Source: Deltaproteobacteria bacterium UBA6106 (GTDB lineage Bacteria > Desulfobacterota > Syntrophorhabdia > Syntrophorhabdales > Syntrophorhabdaceae). Taken from it: a stretch of DNA of 64,000 nucleotides. The notes beneath the pieces are model-generated. The model made no database searches. It worked only from the letters and a program-made list of their open reading frames with translations, and had not been told where the DNA came from. This document shows positions 57,059 through 64,000 of this stretch, piece after piece. A program made the position numbers and the translations under genes. The stretch's first letter is position 1. Each line of letters starts with the position of its first letter. The stretch is from assembly GCA_002428485.1 (NCBI GenBank), contig DIWM01000035.1, positions 29,404 through 93,403 of the forward strand. Reading direction: 5' to 3'.

Positions 57059-58279
57059 TTAGAGGTTTTCCCCTGTTATCTTCAGCCGCATCGTCATCTC
57101 TTTCAGGATCGACAGGACGATCTTGGGGTTCTCTTTCAGGATGGCGTCAAAATTGTCGTGGGAGATAGTAACGAGCTGCGTGTCAGGTTCTGCGGCTATT
57201 GCCGTTGCAGTCCTCGGGGTGTCTACGAGCATCGACATCTCGCCGAAATATTCATCTTTCTTCATGGCCCGTATTACCTGATCTTTCTTGCAGATATTCA
57301 CAGACCCGGCAATTATGTAGAACATGCTGCCCCCCTGCTCCCCTTCCTGAAAGATAACATCACCGTTGTTGTAGCGCCTGATAAACTTTTTCATAAGGGT
57401 TTTCGGACTTTTTTGGACATCCGTTTCCTGGAGAAAAAGACCTTTCAGCAAAAGGGCGTCCCTCTTCCAGAAATGAACCATGATCTCAGCGCCAAAAAGG
57501 ATCACGAGAAAACAATAATATACCCATATGATCATAAAGAAGAGTATCCTGAGGGAGCCGAAGGCAAGACCATAATTAGGATTGGACTGTACAAAGGTGA
57601 AGAAAAGGTCTCTCATGGAGATGATGAGAATTGCCGAGACAAGGGAGGCAGTAATAAGCCTGCCCGTCTTCAGCTTCACGGGAAGAAACGTTTTGTAGAA
57701 GACCGCCATGCAGAATATGGCCACGGCCAGGGAGATAAGGATATTAAATACAACAAAAAAGTAACCGTCCTTGAAGGCTGTGCGGACGAGATAAGAGTAG
57801 GTTATTTCTCCTGCAACGAGGAAGAAAAAAAGGATCAGGATGGTGCAGGCGGAAAGGACGTTCGCATATATGGTTTTAATGAGGGACAGCTCGCTCTCTA
57901 TGCTGAAGATCTTCAGGAAGGCGGTCCTGAGCGAGTCCGTAAGGGACATTATTGATACGAAGACGAACCCAAGGGTAATGACGAGCCAGGTCAGCTTATA
58001 CTGTGTTGAAAAAAAGAACTCGCTTGATATAAATGTCTTAAGGAGCGGAAAGAGGTGCCCAACAAGGCCCTCAATTCCATTTGTCACGGTCTGTGACAGG
58101 ATCGCATAATTTCCGAGAAGATAAGAAACGAAAAAGAGCAGTGGGATGACGGAAAAAAAACCGTAGGTAGCTAATGCAGCCGACATCTCAAAATTATTAT
58201 TTTTCAGAAATGACCGGATCGATTCTTTTATAATGATCAACGTGATCCCGGAGGATCGTTTTATCCGCTCACTTCGCAT
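57059..58279 (-). CDS. YihY/BrkB membrane protein fused to a cyclic-nucleotide-binding domain
   Basis: A 406-residue fusion. Residues 1-275 form a YihY/BrkB integral membrane protein with six hydrophobic segments, containing MSAALATYGFFSVIPLLFFVSYLL and FGSLRILFFMIIWVYYCFLVILFGAEI. Residues about 285-406 are a cyclic-nucleotide-binding (CAP-like) fold: GDVIFQEGEQGGSMFYIIAG, then EYFGEMSMLVDTPRTATAIA, the phosphate-binding cassette. It has no DNA-binding end. This would make the membrane part responsive to a nucleotide. Family function is unclear; some YihY proteins were called RNase BN in error. The neighbour at 58465 has a similar binding domain. Confidence 0.85.
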   Translation of the reverse strand: MRSERIKRSSGITLIIIKESIRSFLKNNNFEMSAALATYGFFSVIPLLFFVSYLLGNYAILSQTVTNGIEGLVGHLFPLLKTFISSEFFFSTQYKLTWLVITLGFVFVSIMSLTDSLRTAFLKIFSIESELSLIKTIYANVLSACTILILFFFLVAGEITYSYLVRTAFKDGYFFVVFNILISLAVAIFCMAVFYKTFLPVKLKTGRLITASLVSAILIISMRDLFFTFVQSNPNYGLAFGSLRILFFMIIWVYYCFLVILFGAEIMVHFWKRDALLLKGLFLQETDVQKSPKTLMKKFIRRYNNGDVIFQEGEQGGSMFYIIAGSVNICKKDQVIRAMKKDEYFGEMSMLVDTPRTATAIAAEPDTQLVTISHDNFDAILKENPKIVLSILKEMTMRLKITGENL

Positions 58280-58464
58280 GGTCTCTTTACTTTTCCTGGA
58301 AGAACATTGTAATTATATCAAAATACCGTCCGCATCATCAAAAAAAGGGCGACGCAAGCCCCAGGAAACCAGCTCTTAGCTGATAGCTCATGGCTCATGG
58401 CAAACCGTACGCTGGATGCTGAATTCTCGATTCTCAAAGGAGGGGGCGACGCAAGCCCATTTAA

Positions 58465-58941
58465 TCAGTACAGGTATTCCACAAGCATCCAGTCAGAGAC
58501 GCGGAGGCGGTGGCTCATTAGCTGCGCGAGCTTTGAATAGATCACAATACCGAGCTTCGGGTTGTCGTTGAGAAGGAGCTCAAAGTTTTCCTTTGACAGT
58601 ATAAGCATTGTCGTATTTTCACCGGCGGTTGCAGAAGCCGATCGCGGGAGGCCGTCGATGATGCTCATCTCTCCGAAGGTCCTGCCGGCGCCTATCTCCG
58701 ATATTGTCTTTTCCTGCTTGCGGGAGTCTCCTTTTGCGATCTTTACAAGCCCGCCGACGATGAAGCACATATATGCCTCTTTCGATCCCTCAACGAATAG
58801 CTGTTCATCCTTGCTGATCTTTGCGACATAGAGGTACTGCGCAAGCCGTTCGATCTGCTCTGCGGTGAGGTCAGTGCCCCACTGGGTTTGTTTAAGCATG
58901 TCCATCCGCTCATTCAAAGATGAAGTTACGTGGTCGACCAT
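58465..58941 (-). CDS. Stand-alone cyclic-nucleotide-binding domain protein
   Basis: A 158-residue protein with one CAP-type nucleotide-binding domain: KDEQLFVEGSKEAYMCFIVGG, then RTFGEMSIIDGLPRSASATAG, ending MLVEYLY. There is no HTH or kinase, so it is probably a regulatory subunit or sensor that acts by contact. The start at 58941 follows AAGGAGGG. It lies upstream of, and in the same direction as, the YihY fusion gene, 185 bp apart. No nucleotide cyclase is nearby. Confidence 0.85.
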   Translation of the reverse strand: MVDHVTSSLNERMDMLKQTQWGTDLTAEQIERLAQYLYVAKISKDEQLFVEGSKEAYMCFIVGGLVKIAKGDSRKQEKTISEIGAGRTFGEMSIIDGLPRSASATAGENTTMLILSKENFELLLNDNPKLGIVIYSKLAQLMSHRLRVSDWMLVEYLY

Positions 58942-59037
58942 CTCCACCCTCCTTGTCAATAGTTTGGGAAAACGTCCTTCTATTGTGTAACGTATCCGCT
59001 GGTGTTGTCAAGCACTTCACGCCGGAAAAAAATTTTT

Positions 59038-60081
59038 TCATGAGATGATAAAACGGGGGCCGTCTATCGTCAAGGCGCCATAACGGCTCTTGTGATGAAG
59101 GAAGTATATTGAGTCAAGGTCAATATAGTCAAATTCTCCGGTGCCGGCTGCCATGTGTATCGCAACTGACAGCCCCGTCATTGTTTCCGTCATGCAGCCG
59201 ATCATCACCTTCATACCGTTCCTCTTGGCCGTTGCAAGGATCTTTTGAGATTCAAGGATCCCGCTCTTGGCAATCTTTATATTAACGCCGTCACAGAGGC
59301 CTTCCTCCAGTGCCTTACTGAGGTCCTCCCCGGTAAATACCGTTTCATCGAGGATGACCGGGACGGTCGCATATTTCCTGATCGCTTTCAGGCCATCGAA
59401 ATCGTTTTTAGGCAGCGGCTGCTCGAAGAGCTCAATGGGATAGTTGTTTTTCATGATGAAATCCATTATTTTCGGAAAGGTTGACCGGGAATATCCCTGG
59501 TTGCCGTCGAGCCGCAACGAATAGTCCCTCCTTTTTTGATCGAGCATTGCACAGACCGCGGAGATGAGACTCCTGTCTTCGGTGATGCGGCCGCTTACCT
59601 TGAGCTTAAAAACGGTGAACCCTTTTTTTATTATATATTTCATCCATTTCATCAGCGACACCTTTTCCGTCAGAAAGGGTATGGTTATATCTGTCTCAAC
59701 GATCTTGCCCTTGCTGCCGAAATAGGTTTGCTCCGGGATGCCGCCGTGCCGGATATGCGCCCTCCAGAGAGCTGTTTCGAGCCCCGATATTGTCATGGGG
59801 TAGCGTGTATATCGATGCCGGAGCAGGGTGATCTTTTCCCTGTATGTATCGATCGGGCTGCCGATGAGGAAGGCGGAGGCTTCCCCGAGGACCCTTTTGA
59901 TCTCAGGAGTAGTCTCGTGCTTCTGAACAAAGCTGGTAGGGCACTCGCCTGTGCCCGATGAGCCGTTTTCGAGGATGACCGTGACAAGAATGCTGGTGAG
60001 CCGATCCTTGCTGCCGAGAGAGGTCGCAAATGTTGTGCGAAAGGGCCTCTCAATCTCTTTTAAGGCGAGCGCTTTGATCAT
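59038..60081 (-). CDS. Enolase-superfamily dipeptide epimerase-like protein
   Basis: A 347-residue enzyme of the muconate-lactonizing/L-Ala-D/L-Glu epimerase subgroup. Catalytic Lys pair in FKLKVSG, metal ligands Asp in LDGNQGYS, Glu in ELFEQPLP and Asp in VILDETVF, and the second catalytic Lys in VNIKIAKSG. The lid ends with EFDYIDLDS. Typical members racemise the second residue of a dipeptide from peptidoglycan turnover; the exact dipeptide is not predictable by eye. It follows the ABC transporter ATPase gene after 29 bp. Confidence 0.87.
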   Translation of the reverse strand: MIKALALKEIERPFRTTFATSLGSKDRLTSILVTVILENGSSGTGECPTSFVQKHETTPEIKRVLGEASAFLIGSPIDTYREKITLLRHRYTRYPMTISGLETALWRAHIRHGGIPEQTYFGSKGKIVETDITIPFLTEKVSLMKWMKYIIKKGFTVFKLKVSGRITEDRSLISAVCAMLDQKRRDYSLRLDGNQGYSRSTFPKIMDFIMKNNYPIELFEQPLPKNDFDGLKAIRKYATVPVILDETVFTGEDLSKALEEGLCDGVNIKIAKSGILESQKILATAKRNGMKVMIGCMTETMTGLSVAIHMAAGTGEFDYIDLDSIYFLHHKSRYGALTIDGPRFIIS

Positions 60082-60110
60082 GTATCTTTTTGAGGCCCTC
60101 CTTTGATTGT

Positions 60111-60926
60111 TTACGGCTTCTCATCTTTTTCTTTCAAATATTTTCTGGACACAGGTATAATAAAGGGTTTCTTCGACAAAGGGTTCTCCCTCACAATGAC
60201 GACTGTATCATAGACCTTTTCGATATTCTCATATGTGAGGGTTGTCGCGGGCGAACCGGTTGCGTAAATACTTCCCTGAGAAATGAGCACGATCCTCGAG
60301 CAGAACTCGGATGCGAGGTTAAGGTCGTGGAGGATCATGAGAATCGTCAGACCTTCCGTGTGGAGGTCTTCCAGTATCTCGAGCACGCGCATCTGGTGCT
60401 TTATATCAAGATGGCTTACCGGCTCATCGAGGAGGAGCACCCCTGGATCCTGAACGATACACTGGGCGAGGTAGACCTTTTGCCTTTCTCCCTCAGAGAG
60501 CGTATTGATATGACGCTTGGCCAGATGCCCGATGTTCATATCGTGCATGATCTCTGAGGCCAGCTCCTTTTCCCCGGCCCCGTAAGAGAAATTTCTTCTG
60601 TCGTAGGGGTATCTGCCCATAAGGACAAACTCTTCTACCGTATATGGAAAAGGCATATCAAGGGACTGGGGGAGCGTTGCGATGTGCCGGGCCAGCGCAC
60701 GCCTGTCATAATCTTTGAGCGGGCTTCCCGAAAATACAATTGACCCATCGTCAGGCGTAAGATAGCCGGCGATGAGGCGCAGGAGGGTGCTTTTACCGGC
60801 CCCGTTCGGGCCGATAATGCCGACTACCTCGCCCCGCTCGACACCCAGATCGATATTGTTCAGCACTGTCTGGGAGCCGTATCGGAACGATACCCCGGAG
60901 AGTGACAGCAAGGCATCTTTTTTCAT
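60111..60926 (-). CDS. ABC transporter ATPase, BtuD/FecE type
   Basis: A 271-residue ATP-binding protein with Walker A GPNGAGKSTLLRL, signature TLSEGERQKVYLAQCI, Walker B VLLLDEPVSHLD and the switch His in MILHDLNLA. It energises the import of a metal chelate or cobalamin with the permease (ATGA overlap) and the binding protein. The closest relatives in this class are FecE/BtuD. It is followed by the enolase gene. Confidence 0.92.
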   Translation of the reverse strand: MKKDALLSLSGVSFRYGSQTVLNNIDLGVERGEVVGIIGPNGAGKSTLLRLIAGYLTPDDGSIVFSGSPLKDYDRRALARHIATLPQSLDMPFPYTVEEFVLMGRYPYDRRNFSYGAGEKELASEIMHDMNIGHLAKRHINTLSEGERQKVYLAQCIVQDPGVLLLDEPVSHLDIKHQMRVLEILEDLHTEGLTILMILHDLNLASEFCSRIVLISQGSIYATGSPATTLTYENIEKVYDTVVIVRENPLSKKPFIIPVSRKYLKEKDEKP

Positions 60927-61921
60927 CGTTTCCTCGTGAGCAGGAACAGCAATATGAGGCCTCCGAAGATGCCCGTTATAACACCGACGGGAAGCTCAAC
61001 GGGGTAAAGGAGATAACGGGAGAAGACGTCAGAGATGATAAGAAAAAAAGCGCCGCCGAGATATGACGCAAAGAGAAGACGGGTGTGCGGGGCGCCGATA
61101 ATATTCCTGAGAACGTGCGGAACGATAAGCCCTACAAAGCCGATAATGCCGGAGGCGGAGACGCACAGGCCGGTCAGGACGGATGTGATGATGAACAATA
61201 TCTTATAGGCGCGGGGCGGGTGGACACCCAGGTAGTGGGCCTTTTCCACTCCCAGCGACAGGATATCGAGCTCCTTTCCAAAAAAGAACAATATGATGGC
61301 AGGCGCCAACAAGAGCGGAACATAGAAGGGTATCAGGGAAATATCAAGGCTCGCGAGGTCTCCCATAAGCCACATAAGGGTCATCTGCATCTTGTCAGGA
61401 TCGAGGAGCGAAAAGATAAAGAACACAATTGAAGAGAAGACAAGGCTTGCCACAATACCGAAGAGGATCATGCTGTTGGGGTTAAAGGACTTCCTCATGG
61501 ACAGAGTATAGACTACGATGATCGAGACGAGGGCTCCCGTGAATCCCATAAGGGGATAAGCGTACGCACCGAGAAGGTTCTGCATCTGGATGACCGTTGA
61601 CACCGTGATGCCCAACGATGCGCCCCCGGAGATGCCGAGCGTATAGGGTTCGGCAAGGGGGTTACGCAGGATCGACTGGAGGGTTACCCCGCAGACACCA
61701 AGAGAGCCGCCGACGAGAAAAGCCATGACGGTCCTTGGTATCCGTATCTTCCTCAGGACCAGGCCGAAACCCTCGTGAGAGAAGATGCCGGCAAGAACCG
61801 TTGAAATGTCCTTCCCATAGCTCAGGGACAATACAATAGAACCAAGGAGGAGGATCGAAAGAATGACAAATATCAGAAAGGTGCGCTGTTGTGCGTTGCG
61901 CGTTGCGTGTTTAGTCATCAT
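60923..61921 (-). CDS. FecCD/BtuC-family permease
   Basis: A 332-residue membrane protein with about ten helices, of the vitamin B12/siderophore importer permease type. It has the conserved IRIPRTVMAFLVGGSLGVCGVTLQ, NPLAEPYTLGISGGASLG, and the C-terminal ASGIIGFVGLIVPHVLRNIIGAPH. It overlaps the ATPase gene by ATGA and the binding-protein gene by 11 bp. The ligand, iron complex or cobalamin, cannot be fixed. Confidence 0.93.
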   Translation of the reverse strand: MMTKHATRNAQQRTFLIFVILSILLLGSIVLSLSYGKDISTVLAGIFSHEGFGLVLRKIRIPRTVMAFLVGGSLGVCGVTLQSILRNPLAEPYTLGISGGASLGITVSTVIQMQNLLGAYAYPLMGFTGALVSIIVVYTLSMRKSFNPNSMILFGIVASLVFSSIVFFIFSLLDPDKMQMTLMWLMGDLASLDISLIPFYVPLLLAPAIILFFFGKELDILSLGVEKAHYLGVHPPRAYKILFIITSVLTGLCVSASGIIGFVGLIVPHVLRNIIGAPHTRLLFASYLGGAFFLIISDVFSRYLLYPVELPVGVITGIFGGLILLFLLTRKR

Positions 61922-62714
61922 TATCCACCGGTTGATGAAAGGCCGCCCGCAACCTTTTGACTGCCTTCAAAAAGGAAACGGGCGTAGGGCTTCCAACGAC
62001 ATAAGGGTCAAGGGTGACAAACCTGGCGTCTTTTAAAAATCTTCTCCAGCGGCCCTTCTCTGTCTCGACGTGGTACCCCATGGAGGTCAGCACTATAACC
62101 TTTGGCTTTCGCAGGACAACCTCTTCCACGTTCATTCTTGGATAAGGTAGTTCGGTTTTTATGATATTGACGCCACCGGCGAAATGTATGATGTCGTTTG
62201 CAAAGCTGCTGCTCGAAGCAACGATCAGCGGGTCCGCTCCGACCTGCCAGAGCACTGTATGGGGAATATTATCCCCCATCGCTTTCATGGAACCCTCTAC
62301 CCTATCAATGATCATCTTCCCCTCTTCCTTTTTTTCAAGCATGGAAGAGAGCTGCAGAAAGTTCTCCACAAGACCGTTGAAACCTCTTGGCCTTGAAAAA
62401 TAATGGACTTTGATGCCGAGATTTTTGAGCCTTTCCATAGTGAATGGAGGATTGCCCTCTCTGGAACCGAGGACCAGGTCGGGTTTCAGAGAGACGATCC
62501 TCTCGATGTCCGGCCGCAGGGGCGTGCCTATCCTTTCCTTCTTTGCTCCGCCGTCCGGTTGTTTGCAGAACCCGGAGATCGCAATGAGCCTCGATTCGCC
62601 GTTAAGGAGGTAAACCGATTCCGTCACCTGCGGCGACAAAGAAATGATCCGTTCGTATGCCGGTGATACTATGGGGAAAAGAACAATCAGGGCGATTAGC
62701 ATCCACATGAGCAC
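61911..62714 (-). CDS. Periplasmic binding protein, BtuF/FhuD type
   Basis: A 267-residue binding protein of the TroA fold. A hydrophobic N-terminus (LIALIVLFPIVSPAY) is a signal peptide without a lipobox. It has ERIISLSPQVTESVYLL and the second-lobe segment IVSLKPDLVLGSREGN, then GADPLIVASSSSFANDII. It resembles BtuF, so cobalamin is a candidate ligand, but siderophore binding is as likely. GTG 62714 follows AGAGGA; ATG 62708 and 62702 are alternatives. No cobalamin riboswitch was seen upstream. Confidence 0.85.
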   Translation of the reverse strand: MLMWMLIALIVLFPIVSPAYERIISLSPQVTESVYLLNGESRLIAISGFCKQPDGGAKKERIGTPLRPDIERIVSLKPDLVLGSREGNPPFTMERLKNLGIKVHYFSRPRGFNGLVENFLQLSSMLEKKEEGKMIIDRVEGSMKAMGDNIPHTVLWQVGADPLIVASSSSFANDIIHFAGGVNIIKTELPYPRMNVEEVVLRKPKVIVLTSMGYHVETEKGRWRRFLKDARFVTLDPYVVGSPTPVSFLKAVKRLRAAFHQPVDNDD

Positions 62715-62778
62715 AATCTATCCTCTCCGGCACTGTTTGTCAAAAAGTATTCTGTACGGACATGGCGGTGCAAGCGTT

Positions 62779-63813
62779 TCAAAAGAATTTTCTGACATGG
62801 TTGCAGAGATCCTCGGGCATCGCTACGCAGACCGGTTCTCCAAGGATAGCCTGGAAAAAGTTCAGGTCCGGCGCGAAATCCCGCACGTTCAGAAAGGTCC
62901 TGGCAGAGATCCTCAGGTGGCACGGAAAATATCTCTGGCCTTCTGTCCCGAACAGGAGGGATGCGTTGAAGCTCATTATACCTTCCGCCCGGTAATATCC
63001 AAAGACCTTGCAAAGCCCCGCGACAAGGTCCTGGATGTGCTGTTCTTTAAAATCTTCTACAGAATAGACCTCGGGGAAGACGCACATTACATCGCCCAGA
63101 ATACCAAGGCAGACAAAAGGGATAAGCCAGTGGGAGGCGCCCATGTTCCCTACGTAGCGCTTGCCGGTACCGCGTTCCCCGTCAATGAGCGAAGACCAGT
63201 AATCTTTTCCGTGCCTTTGATGAAATTGTTCCGAGGCTGTAAGCTCATCGATGAATTGATTCCCGGGATATTCTGTGGCGAAATACTGCTGATGGGGATG
63301 AACAAGGCCGCCGCCCGAGGGCGGCATGTAATTCCAGGTCATGAGGTGATACGGAATGGACGGGCTTAGCCTTTTGATCTTTTTAAGAAAGTTTATTCCC
63401 AGCGAAAAGGCATTGTGCAACCTCTTATCGTTGAGTTGCTCTAAGGGAACTACGTGGTCATCGGCCATTATCATAACGCCGCTGTAGATGTCATAGGGGA
63501 AAAGGTTCGGGATAAGGGTTGCTTCCCCCAGAGAGGGCCTCCCTTCAGCGTATATATCGGCCGTAAACTTTGGTGTGGCCTTATCCCTTTTGTCCAGGCA
63601 GAATGGGCAGAATCCTTTTACTTCGGGCTTGTTGTAATGTCCCAGGTCGAGCCTCTGGGGCTTGATGGCCCCGAAATGGGAGTAGTGCCCCGTCCTCCCC
63701 GTAAGAGGGTCTTTGCGAACCTCGAACCGCACCTTTTCCGGCTCGAACCCTTTTCCTGGGTGGAGGAAGACGCTTTCTGCTTCTATGATCTTAAATTCCA
63801 TTGTCTGTGACAT
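62779..63813 (-). CDS. GalT-like nucleotidyltransferase (HIT superfamily)
   Basis: A 344-residue protein of the galactose-1-phosphate uridylyltransferase/ATP adenylyltransferase group. It has a zinc pair in KGFCPFCLD, the catalytic HPHQQ in GGGLVHPHQQYFATEY and a C-terminal LLFGTEGQRYFPCHLR. It lacks the full GalT length of the second domain. The substrate is a sugar or nucleoside phosphate, not definable. AAGGAG at good distance from ATG 63813. It is upstream of the binding-protein gene in the same direction (64 bp gap). Confidence 0.82.
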   Translation of the reverse strand: MSQTMEFKIIEAESVFLHPGKGFEPEKVRFEVRKDPLTGRTGHYSHFGAIKPQRLDLGHYNKPEVKGFCPFCLDKRDKATPKFTADIYAEGRPSLGEATLIPNLFPYDIYSGVMIMADDHVVPLEQLNDKRLHNAFSLGINFLKKIKRLSPSIPYHLMTWNYMPPSGGGLVHPHQQYFATEYPGNQFIDELTASEQFHQRHGKDYWSSLIDGERGTGKRYVGNMGASHWLIPFVCLGILGDVMCVFPEVYSVEDFKEQHIQDLVAGLCKVFGYYRAEGIMSFNASLLFGTEGQRYFPCHLRISARTFLNVRDFAPDLNFFQAILGEPVCVAMPEDLCNHVRKFF

Positions 63814-63919
63814 ATGTTGACTCCTTAATCGTATAATTCCTCGCTAAACGTGTTGACGGGCGGCATGATAGTATCATAGAAAGAGGGCTTTTTGAAGAGC
63901 AGTGCTCTCTGAATAAGAT

Positions 63920-63948
63920 TTGACATACCGGGCTGTTTATATTATAAA
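63920..63948 (+). promoter_or_regulatory. Promoter of the tRNA-Gly gene
   Basis: A perfect TTGACA (63920-63925), a 17-bp spacer and TATAAA (63943-63948), nine bases before the tRNA start. Confidence 0.75.
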
Positions 63949-63957
63949 ACATAGTGC

Positions 63958-64000
63958 GCGGGAATAACTCAGCGGTAGAGTGCAACCTTGCCAAGGTTGA
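63958..64000 (+). tRNA. tRNA-Gly (GCC), cut by the window end
   Basis: GCGGGAATAACTCAGCGGTA with the D-stem/loop and the anticodon arm CCTTGCCAAGG (anticodon GCC) matches bacterial tRNA-Gly. Only the first 43 bases are in the window. Confidence 0.88.

Noticed and set aside
62715..63957. Cobalamin riboswitch for the importer
   Set aside because: Neither the short gap before the binding-protein gene nor the gap before the GalT-like gene shows a B12-box or the expected length.
1..64000. CRISPR array, prophage or transposase gene
   Set aside because: No regularly spaced repeats, phage structural genes or transposase frames were seen; repeats present are dispersed single units.

Overview
The window is a stretch of bacterial chromosome containing a replication-initiation region. 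It reads gyrB-dnaN-dnaA on the minus strand from base 1 to about 3.9 kb. Gene content points to a strictly anaerobic, Gram-negative, Deltaproteobacteria/Desulfobacterota-like organism: several sigma-54 activators with partner kinases, lipoproteins, a two-GluRS arrangement, an archaeal-style thiamine operon, and a CoA-thioester/molybdenum-hydroxylase catabolic island. A Syntrophorhabdus-like syntroph would fit, but the genus is inferred, not shown.

Layout. 1-4.1 kb: gyrB (cut by the window edge), dnaN, dnaA and an AT-rich putative oriC. 4.1-11.5 kb: small housekeeping and envelope genes (thioredoxin-fold protein, NlpC/P60 lipoprotein, HAD phosphatase, two methyltransferases, a Sua5/YrdC protein, an FmdB zinc ribbon, a Nudix fusion, an MFS pump, a TPR lipoprotein). 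11.6-13.3 kb: a sodium:solute symporter with a 52-residue membrane partner encoded just upstream. 13.8-18.5 kb: smc and gltX. 18.7-23.6 kb: an ankyrin protein, then a carD-yacL-ispD-ispF-gltX2 run. 23.6-27.9 kb: a histidine kinase and a sigma-54 activator with a non-Fis C-terminus, followed by two small exported paralogues. Each paralogue lies behind a sigma-54 promoter and a pair of TCGGA-N4-TCCGA palindromes with identical geometry. 28-33.3 kb: a PriA homologue with degraded helicase motifs, murI, a MITE-like element, an exported alpha/beta hydrolase and trpS.

33.4-46.3 kb is a catabolic island: a CoA-transferase, an FCD-type GntR regulator, hydantoinase/carboxylase-like A and B subunits, a PaaK-like CoA ligase, a three-subunit molybdenum hydroxylase and a cysteine desulfurase-like enzyme. 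The enzyme set resembles the early steps of anaerobic indole-3-acetate degradation known from denitrifying Azoarcus/Aromatoleum. The rearranging mutase and beta-oxidation genes are not in the window. 46.4-52.1 kb is a minus-strand envelope-stress operon: two Spy/CpxP-like proteins, a glycine-zipper lipoprotein, and two kinase/regulator pairs. It starts at a sigma-54 promoter with an upstream palindrome, in the style of ZraPSR. 52.4-57 kb: thi4, thiDN fusion, thiC and xseA.

57-64 kb: a YihY membrane protein fused to a cyclic-nucleotide-binding domain, a second stand-alone domain of the same kind, a dipeptide-epimerase-like enolase, a BtuCDF/FecBCD-type ABC importer, a GalT-like nucleotidyltransferase and the start of a tRNA-Gly gene cut by the window end.

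Non-coding features include three copies of a roughly 130-bp dispersed repeat (7.3, 35.5, 46.3 kb), long imperfect hairpins between convergent genes (28.0 and 57.0 kb), and recurrent permuted short words in many gaps. No CRISPR array, prophage or transposase gene was seen.
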